This document shows, in pieces, positions 7,680-11,350 of a DNA stretch of 11,350 nucleotides (positions within the stretch are counted from its first letter, which is position 1; each line of letters starts with the position of its first letter). The translations under genes were made by a program, and so were the position numbers. Origin of the DNA: CAZSTA01 sp964609495 [NCBI: uncultured bacterium]. GTDB lineage: Bacteria; CAZSTA01. The stretch spans positions 1 to 11,350 of the forward strand of contig CAZSTA010000114.1 of assembly GCA_964609495.1 (NCBI GenBank), read 5' to 3'. A model generated the notes under the pieces. The model was not told where the DNA came from, did not search any database, and worked only from the letters and a program-made list of their open reading frames with translations.

Positions 7680-8585
7680 ATGGCTCATAAGAGAAAAAGT
7701 CGTATGGCTCGTTCTGAGACTAAGGCTGCTTGGTTATTCGCCTCTCCTTGGATAATAGGCTTTATAATATTCACCTTGGGACCTATTGTCGCCTCTTTAG
7801 TATTAAGTTTAACTAAATATGAGATCTTTGCTGCGCCTAAGTATATAGGCTTTAAAAATTATCAAACTTTGTTTTTTAGGGACAAACTGTTTATCAAGTC
7901 ATTATACAACACCTTTTATATCACAGTGATAGGAGTCCCTCTGGGGGTGATAACCGGACTATCCATAGCCTTGCTCCTGAATATGAAGATAAGGGGAATG
8001 AGCTGGTATAGAACGATCTACTATCTTCCCGCTATAGTTCCCATTGTCGCTAGTTCGATACTGTGGAAGTGGATATTCAGGCCTCAAGTTGGTCTTATGA
8101 ACTATGTGCTATCATGGTTTGGGATCAGAGGACCTATGTGGTTAGGAAGCATAGCTTGGGCTAAACCAGCTATAATCATTATGCAGACTTGGGCGGCTGG
8201 GGCAACTATGATAATTTATCTAGCAGGTCTTAAGGGGATCCCGGTCCAACTCTATGAATCCGCTGAGATAGATGGGGCTAGCTGGTTTCATAAATTCATA
8301 CACATCACCCTGCCTATGATTACCCCAACTCTATTCTTCACTACGGTAATGGGAATGATCGGTTCTTTTCAGATATTCGCCCAAGCTTTCTTTATGACTC
8401 AAGGAGGTCCTGCAGATTCCACTCTATTCTATGTTTATTATCTCTTCAACAATGCCTTCGCCTATTTCAAGATGGGATATGCCTCGGCGATGGCTTGGAT
8501 ATTATTTTGGATAATACTTATCCTCACTCTACTCCAATTAAGTTTAGCCCGATACTGGGTCTATTACGAAGCCCCAGAGAGATAA
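7680..8585 (+). CDS. ABC sugar transporter permease (MalF/UgpA type)
   Basis: A 301-aa inner-membrane permease of the binding-protein-dependent transport family, with about six membrane segments (the first is AAWLFASPWIIGFIIF, around 17-32). The cytoplasmic EAA loop, which docks the ATPase, is complete: E193-S-A-E-I-D-G-A, ending with ITLP at 209-212. The length fits the compact UgpA/LacF-like branch; there is no large periplasmic loop as in enterobacterial MalF. GGGAGGA at 7667-7673 supports the ATG. The next permease gene begins 15 bp after the stop. With that permease and the binding protein upstream it forms the membrane core of a carbohydrate importer; the sugar is not predictable. Confidence 0.93.
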   Translation: MAHKRKSRMARSETKAAWLFASPWIIGFIIFTLGPIVASLVLSLTKYEIFAAPKYIGFKNYQTLFFRDKLFIKSLYNTFYITVIGVPLGVITGLSIALLLNMKIRGMSWYRTIYYLPAIVPIVASSILWKWIFRPQVGLMNYVLSWFGIRGPMWLGSIAWAKPAIIIMQTWAAGATMIIYLAGLKGIPVQLYESAEIDGASWFHKFIHITLPMITPTLFFTTVMGMIGSFQIFAQAFFMTQGGPADSTLFYVYYLFNNAFAYFKMGYASAMAWILFWIILILTLLQLSLARYWVYYEAPER

Positions 8586-8600
8586 AGGAGGCTTTATCTA

Positions 8601-9485
8601 GTGAACGAGACAAGGAGTACGTCAAAGAGTCTAGCTAAGGGATGGAGGATGAGAAAGAAGACCAGGGTTTTTATAGGCCATTTTATAGCTCATATAGTTC
8701 TAATTATGGGAAGTATAGTATTCTTCTTCCCCTTCTTTTGGCTACTTACCTCATCCTTAAAACTAGAAAGGCAGATGTTTCTCTATCCTCCTAAACTAAT
8801 TCCCAATCCGATAGTGTGGAATAACTATGTAAGAATGGTAACCTACCTTCCTTTCTTCTCCTTTCTTAGAAATACCGTCTATGTAACCGTCCTTTGTGTG
8901 ATTGGGTCAGTTTTATCCTCCTCCTTAGTAGCCTATCCTTTTGCTCGGTTGAGGTGGTCGGGGAGGAACGTTCTCTTCATCGTCCTGTTAAGCACTATGA
9001 TGTTACCCCCTCAGGTAACTTTGATCCCTCAATATCTAATATTTAAATATCTGGGTTGGTTAGATACGCTCAAACCCCTTTGGGTATGGTCTTTCTTTGG
9101 AGTCCCCTTCTATATATTTCTCCTTCGCCAGTTCTATATGACTATCCCTTATGAGCTGGAGGATGCGGCTAAGATAGATGGATGTAGCTACTTCGGTATA
9201 TATTGGAGGATACTATTACCTCTGATTAAGCCTGCTCTGGCTACAGTGGCGATCTTCAGCTTTATGGGAGCTTGGAATAACTTCATTGGGCCTCTAGTTT
9301 ATATCAACTCGGTGAATAAGATGACCCTAGCTTTAGGTCTCAATCTCTTCCGAAATCAGTTTGGTGGCGAATGGGCTCTCCTTATGGCGGCTGCTACCTC
9401 GATGACTCTGCCGGTTGTTATCCTCTTCTTCTTCTGCCAGAGATACTTCATCCAGGGGATAACTTTAACCGGATTAAAAGGGTAG
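8601..9485 (+). CDS. ABC sugar transporter permease (MalG/UgpE type)
   Basis: A 294-aa inner-membrane permease with about six membrane segments (the first around 24-51, IAHIVLIMGSIVFFFPFFWL). The EAA loop reads EDAAKIDGCSYFGIYWRILL, with the core Asp-Ala-Ala at 188-190 and Asp-Gly at 193-194, then P-L-I-K-P. Cys replaces the common Ala after Asp-Gly. The C-terminus (RYFIQGITLTGLKG) is the usual ending of this subfamily. It starts at GTG, supported by AAAGGAGG at 8584-8591, which overlaps the stop codon of the first permease, so the two are translated from one message. No ATPase gene follows. In many bacteria one shared MsmX/UgpC-type ATPase serves several such importers, and that is the likely case here. 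Confidence 0.93.
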   Translation: MNETRSTSKSLAKGWRMRKKTRVFIGHFIAHIVLIMGSIVFFFPFFWLLTSSLKLERQMFLYPPKLIPNPIVWNNYVRMVTYLPFFSFLRNTVYVTVLCVIGSVLSSSLVAYPFARLRWSGRNVLFIVLLSTMMLPPQVTLIPQYLIFKYLGWLDTLKPLWVWSFFGVPFYIFLLRQFYMTIPYELEDAAKIDGCSYFGIYWRILLPLIKPALATVAIFSFMGAWNNFIGPLVYINSVNKMTLALGLNLFRNQFGGEWALLMAAATSMTLPVVILFFFCQRYFIQGITLTGLKG

Positions 9486-9623
9486 ACTTTTGGAGATGCT
9501 AAACTGAGAACTCCATCTCTAAGCGGAATTAAGTCTATACTTCATATAAGCTCTGCATATTTTTGAGCTGAAGAAGGATATGTGTAACAAATCCTGCAGA
9601 AATTCTTATTAATATATAAATGA

Positions 9624-9630
9624 GTTGGGC
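9624..9630 (+). other. GTTRRRY heptamer, possible 5' cassette boundary
   Basis: GTTGGGC fits the integron core site GTTRRRY and lies at nearly the point where homology between the two units begins; a GTTRRRY heptamer (GTTAGAC) occupies the same place in unit 2. Homology extends about ten bases further upstream, so the exact boundary is uncertain. Confidence 0.35.
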
Positions 9631-9700
9631 GAAATTGGCCACTTATCTAGAATTATGTGAGTCAAAACAAGCGTCTATTCATTCAGAAAAAAATATTAAT

Positions 9701-9708
9701 AGGAGGTG
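9701..9708 (+). promoter_or_regulatory. Start-deciding ribosome-binding site
   Basis: AGGAGGTG lies five bases before the ATG at 9714. The same site, spacing and following GCGAAG occur in unit 2 at 10752-10759. It selects the short start over the in-frame GTG at 9657, which has no Shine-Dalgarno site. Confidence 0.85.
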
Positions 9709-9713
9709 CGAAG

Positions 9714-10151
9714 ATGATAAAAAGAATTTCCCTGTATGTTCTGGCGATTGTTGTGCTTGCGATGATGGCGATAGGTGGGACGTGCACGTCTCCTGATGGA
9801 GGAGCTAAGCCAGACTTGATAGTGCAAAGCATTGACGATATTGATGTAACCTGTACTACCAGTGGCTGCACCACTACCGTGACTGTCACCATTAAGAACA
9901 TCGGGACAGCCAACGCTGGCCTGTTCAAGGTTCGTGTTAAAGCCGACCCAGATCAGGCAGTATATAGGGGAGAGGCAGGCGTCACGGAGCTTGCCGCTGG
10001 CGCAACAAAAGTACTCACAATAACGACTACTCCTGCCGGTCCCAACTGCTACAATCCTGACTGCACGGTGTGCGTCGAGGTGGATATAAGAAATGATGTG
10101 AGCGAATCCAACGAGGCAAACAACGAGAAGTGCGAGACCGAGATCGGATAG
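9714..10151 (+). CDS. Secreted CARDB-like protein, copy 1
   Basis: 145 aa from the ATG at 9714. A longer frame from GTG 9657 exists, but the ribosome-binding site and the paralogue favour 9714. Residues 1-23 are a signal peptide (MIKR, then a hydrophobic core) ending GGTC, so Cys24 could be a lipid anchor; Thr at -1 is not canonical, so ordinary secretion is possible. The rest is one beta-sandwich domain resembling CARDB (cell adhesion-related domain in bacteria): KPDLIVQSID, VTVTIKNIGTANAG, VTELAAGATK, and the closing VSESNEANNEKC. Unusual for CARDB are many cysteines: CTTSGC, CYNPDCTVC (CX4CX2C) and a terminal KCET, suggesting disulfides and an exported location. Copy 2 is about 60% identical by eye in this domain. 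The function is unknown; CARDB domains usually serve in surface or extracellular proteins. Confidence 0.85.
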   Translation: MIKRISLYVLAIVVLAMMAIGGTCTSPDGGAKPDLIVQSIDDIDVTCTTSGCTTTVTVTIKNIGTANAGLFKVRVKADPDQAVYRGEAGVTELAAGATKVLTITTTPAGPNCYNPDCTVCVEVDIRNDVSESNEANNEKCETEIG

Positions 10152-10237
10152 CCAGAGTTGGCCTGCACACTAGTCGGTGCCTCGATCGTTGACTATACCC
10201 ATCTTCTGGGAAACTAGAACAGTGGTGGCTGATTTTC

Positions 10238-10329
10238 ATCTAACACGGGCTTCGCGGCGGGGCGCACACAGTGCCCTGCCCAACCCCCCCGCTTTGCTCA
10301 GGGCTTCGCAAAGCCCGAAATCGTTAGGC
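10238..10329 (+). other. attC-like integron recombination site
   Basis: A 92-bp imperfect palindrome bounded by ATCTAAC (10238-10244, fits R'' RYYYAAC) and GTTAGGC (10323-10329, fits R' GTTRRRY); the ends pair as CTAAC/GTTAG. Inside, CGGGCTTCGCG (10246-10256) pairs with CGCAAAGCCCG (10307-10317) at 10 of 11 positions. An inner 10-bp stem (10257-10266 with 10272-10281) closes on an ACACA loop. The 3' arm can also fold alone as GGGCTT-CGCA-AAGCCC (10301-10316). Size, end motifs and placement 86 bp after a gene in the same orientation match attC sites. No integrase is in the window, so this is a strong resemblance and not proof. Confidence 0.6.
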
Positions 10330-10432
10330 AAAAAGGAGAAATTCCAATTACTCATATTGCTGACGACGAGGAATAAAAGATTTCCCAAATTCGCTTACGG
10401 CGGACTTCTTTAAACTCAACTTTGGTAGATAA

Positions 10433-10449
10433 CTCACCTATTCGGTGAG
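10433..10449 (+). other. Small hairpin in spacer
   Basis: CTCACC (10433-10438) pairs with GGTGAG (10444-10449) around a five-base loop. There is no T run after it. Its role is unknown. Confidence 0.3.
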
Positions 10450-10533
10450 CATTCATATATATTATCCTAGACCAAAGGTAAGATAAGATTCTACTATAAC
10501 CCAACTTTGACAGTTACGCGACTTTAAAAATGT

Positions 10534-10542
10534 TGTTATAAT
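10534..10542 (+). promoter_or_regulatory. Extended -10 promoter for the second CARDB gene
   Basis: TGTTATAAT is a perfect TGn plus TATAAT. At 17 bases upstream only a poor -35 (TTACGC, 10514-10519) is present; a TTGACA at 10507-10512 is 24 bases away, too far for the normal spacing. Extended -10 promoters can work without a good -35. Transcription would start near 10549, leaving a leader of about 215 nt. Confidence 0.5.
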
Positions 10543-10652
10543 CATCGTCTTCAAGGTTTACAAAATTTTAAGTAATTCCAAGTAAATACTTTGTTAATCT
10601 CAGATCTCGCCCTATCCAGAGGGATTTATATCTGAACTTTGCATATGAATGA

Positions 10653-10659
10653 GTTAGAC
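10653..10659 (+). other. GTTRRRY heptamer, possible 5' cassette boundary
   Basis: GTTAGAC fits GTTRRRY and occupies the same place in unit 2 as GTTGGGC in unit 1. In a circular cassette the R' half-site at the 5' end and R'' in attC would face each other; here they are perfectly complementary (GTTAGAC and GTCTAAC). Confidence 0.4.
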
Positions 10660-10751
10660 GGAATCGGCCACTTGTGATTGAGAGCCTATCCTAGAATTAA
10701 GTGAGTCGAAACAAACGTCTGTTCATTCAGAAGAACCAATGTTATGTTAAC

Positions 10752-10759
10752 AGGAGGTG
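10752..10759 (+). promoter_or_regulatory. Start-deciding ribosome-binding site
   Basis: AGGAGGTG lies five bases before the ATG at 10765 and is identical in sequence and spacing to the site in unit 1. It argues against the in-frame ATG at 10744. Confidence 0.85.
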
Positions 10760-10764
10760 CGAAG

Positions 10765-11190
10765 ATGATAAAAAAACTTTTCCTAATCGTAGCGATTCTT
10801 GTGCTCGCGTTTGTGATAACAGGTGGGGTATGCACCGAGCCTTCTAAGCCAGACTTGATAGTGCAAAGCATTGACAACATTGATGTAGCCCCTGGTCCCA
10901 GCGGAGGCTTTTTTACTACCGTGACTTTCACAATTGCCAACATTGGAGCGGCCAACGCTGGCCCGTTCAAGGTTAGCGTTATGGTCGAACCGGCTCCGGA
11001 TAAAAAAGCAGCTACGGCAGACGTCACGGGGCTTGCCGCCGGTGCAACAAAGCAACTCTCAGTGACTCAGCCTACAAGTTCCAACTGCTATGATCCTGAC
11101 TGCACTGTGTGCGTCATGGTGGATTCAGCAGGTGATGTGGGCGAACCCAACGAGATAAACAACGAGAAGTGCGAGACCAAGGAGGGATAG
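10765..11190 (+). CDS. Secreted CARDB-like protein, copy 2
   Basis: 141 aa from ATG 10765; an in-frame ATG at 10744 would overlap the Shine-Dalgarno site. The signal peptide is MIKK plus a hydrophobic core ending GGVC, so Cys23 is a possible but non-canonical lipidation site (Val at -1). The domain follows the CARDB pattern: KPDLIVQSID, VTFTIANIGAANAGPF, VTGLAAGATK, then GEPNEINNEKC. The CX4CX2C segment (CYDPDCTVC) and the terminal KCET are shared with copy 1. The CTTSGC pair of copy 1 is replaced by a Pro/Gly stretch (APGPSGG), so those two cysteines are dispensable. Substitutions concentrate in the middle strands, and the ends of the domain are most conserved. This suggests two diverged exported proteins of one family. 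No enzymatic motif is visible and the function is unknown. Confidence 0.85.
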   Translation: MIKKLFLIVAILVLAFVITGGVCTEPSKPDLIVQSIDNIDVAPGPSGGFFTTVTFTIANIGAANAGPFKVSVMVEPAPDKKAATADVTGLAAGATKQLSVTQPTSSNCYDPDCTVCVMVDSAGDVGEPNEINNEKCETKEG

Positions 11191-11271
11191 CTAGTCGGCC
11201 TGAACACTAGTCGGTGCCTGGATCGTTGACTATGCCTGTCTTCTGGGAAAGTAGAACAATGGCTGACTTTC

Positions 11272-11350
11272 GTCTAACACAGACTTTGCGGCGGGGCGCA
11301 CACAGCGCTCCGCCTAAACCATTCGCTTTGCTCAGGGCTTCGCAAAGCCC
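11272..11350 (+). other. Second attC-like site, cut by window end
   Basis: It starts with GTCTAAC (11272-11278, RYYYAAC). The inner stem GGCGGGGCGC pairs with GCGCTCCGCC around ACACA, with a single G-T wobble. The 3' part (CGCTTTGCTCAGGGCTTCG and following, to 11350) is identical to copy 1. The closing GTTRRRY would be expected seven bases past the window edge. Confidence 0.55.

Larger units (their letters stand above)
9486..9713. other. Intergenic region before the first CARDB gene
   Basis: This 228-bp AT-rich stretch holds a weak 6-bp stem (GAGATG 9493-9498 with 9514-9519), too small to call a terminator, and a TATACT at 9536-9541 without a -35. The last 100 bases, from about 9614, are homologous to the leader of the second CARDB gene. 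No attC-like palindrome was recognised before the GTTGGGC at 9624. Confidence 0.5.
9614..10329 (+). repeat. Tandem homologous unit 1 (cassette-like)
   Basis: Homology with unit 2 (from 10643) starts at about 9614, ten bases before GTTGGGC (9624-9630). It continues through the leader, the ribosome-binding site, the CARDB gene and 86 bp of 3' non-coding sequence, to the palindrome at 10238-10329. A conserved leader segment around 9646-9687 matches 10691-10732 with only a few substitutions. The following sequence (10330-10642) has no counterpart before unit 1, so this is not a simple head-to-tail duplication without spacer. Confidence 0.8.
10152..10764. other. Gene-free stretch of 613 bp between CARDB genes
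   Basis: It contains conserved 3' non-coding sequence (10152-10237), the attC-like palindrome (10238-10329), a spacer without a counterpart in the window (10330-10642), a small hairpin (10433-10438 with 10444-10449), an extended -10 promoter (10534-10542), and the conserved leader of unit 2. An open frame at 10177-10413 runs through the palindrome and is judged spurious. Confidence 0.6.
10643..11350 (+). repeat. Tandem homologous unit 2 (cassette-like, cut by window end)
   Basis: The counterpart of 9614-10329. It opens at GTTAGAC (10653-10659) and carries a leader, the ribosome-binding site, the paralogous CARDB gene, conserved 3' non-coding sequence and a second attC-like palindrome. The window stops before the last seven-base gap and the expected GTTRRRY. 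GTTAGAC is the exact reverse complement of GTCTAAC at 11272-11278, the start of this unit's palindrome. Confidence 0.8.

Noticed and set aside
10177-10413. Open frame of 78 codons over the attC-like palindrome
   Set aside because: It has no good ribosome-binding site, its middle is a translation of the palindrome, the frame is not kept in unit 2, and the composition is not protein-like.
10507-10542. TTGACA and TATAAT as a standard promoter pair
   Set aside because: The spacing is 24 bases, outside the usual 15-19; only the extended -10 was kept.
10499-10659. ACCCAAC (10499) to GTTAGAC (10653) as a second attC
   Set aside because: The ends fit the heptamer patterns, but I see no inverted-repeat arms between them.
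1-11350. tRNA, rRNA, CRISPR array or complete insertion sequence
   Set aside because: No cloverleaf, rRNA motif, regularly spaced repeat or transposase was recognised by eye on either strand.

Overview
The window comes from an uncultured-looking bacterium of moderate GC. I cannot name the lineage from the sequence. A periplasmic-type signal peptide (no lipobox) on the sugar-binding protein, a lipoprotein-like gene, frequent GTG/TTG starts with good Shine-Dalgarno sites, and G/C-rich hairpin repeats between genes suggest a Gram-negative-type candidate phylum or environmental bacterium. All supported genes lie on the + strand.

Region 1 (1-4700) holds the 3' part of a GAF-PAS histidine kinase, a radical SAM/SPASM enzyme, a small predicted lipoprotein, and a DUF2723-like polytopic glycosyltransferase. 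The last two overlap by one base. A 16-bp hairpin at 4657-4698 closes this block. Region 2 (4700-5740) is a single formate/nitrite-transporter (FNT) family channel gene behind a near-consensus sigma70 promoter with an extended -10.

Region 3 (5740-9485) is a carbohydrate ABC importer: a solute-binding protein, then two permeases. A 344-bp gap separates binding protein and permeases; it carries a terminator-like hairpin and two members of a dispersed hairpin repeat family, one of which also has a G-quadruplex pattern. No ATPase gene is present, so the transporter probably uses an ATPase encoded elsewhere.

Region 4 (9486-11350) is the most unusual part. Two paralogous secreted CARDB-like proteins sit in tandem, each inside a homologous unit of about 0.7 kb. 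Each unit starts at or within about 10 bases of a GTTRRRY heptamer, carries the gene with an identical AGGAGGTG ribosome-binding site, and ends in a roughly 90-bp imperfect palindrome that begins with RYYYAAC. Where the window covers it, the palindrome ends with GTTRRRY. That is the layout of integron gene cassettes with attC sites. The two copies show base changes that preserve pairing in the palindrome's inner stem. No integrase is in the window. A cassette array without a nearby integrase, or cassettes inserted at secondary sites, is my leading inference, not a demonstrated fact.
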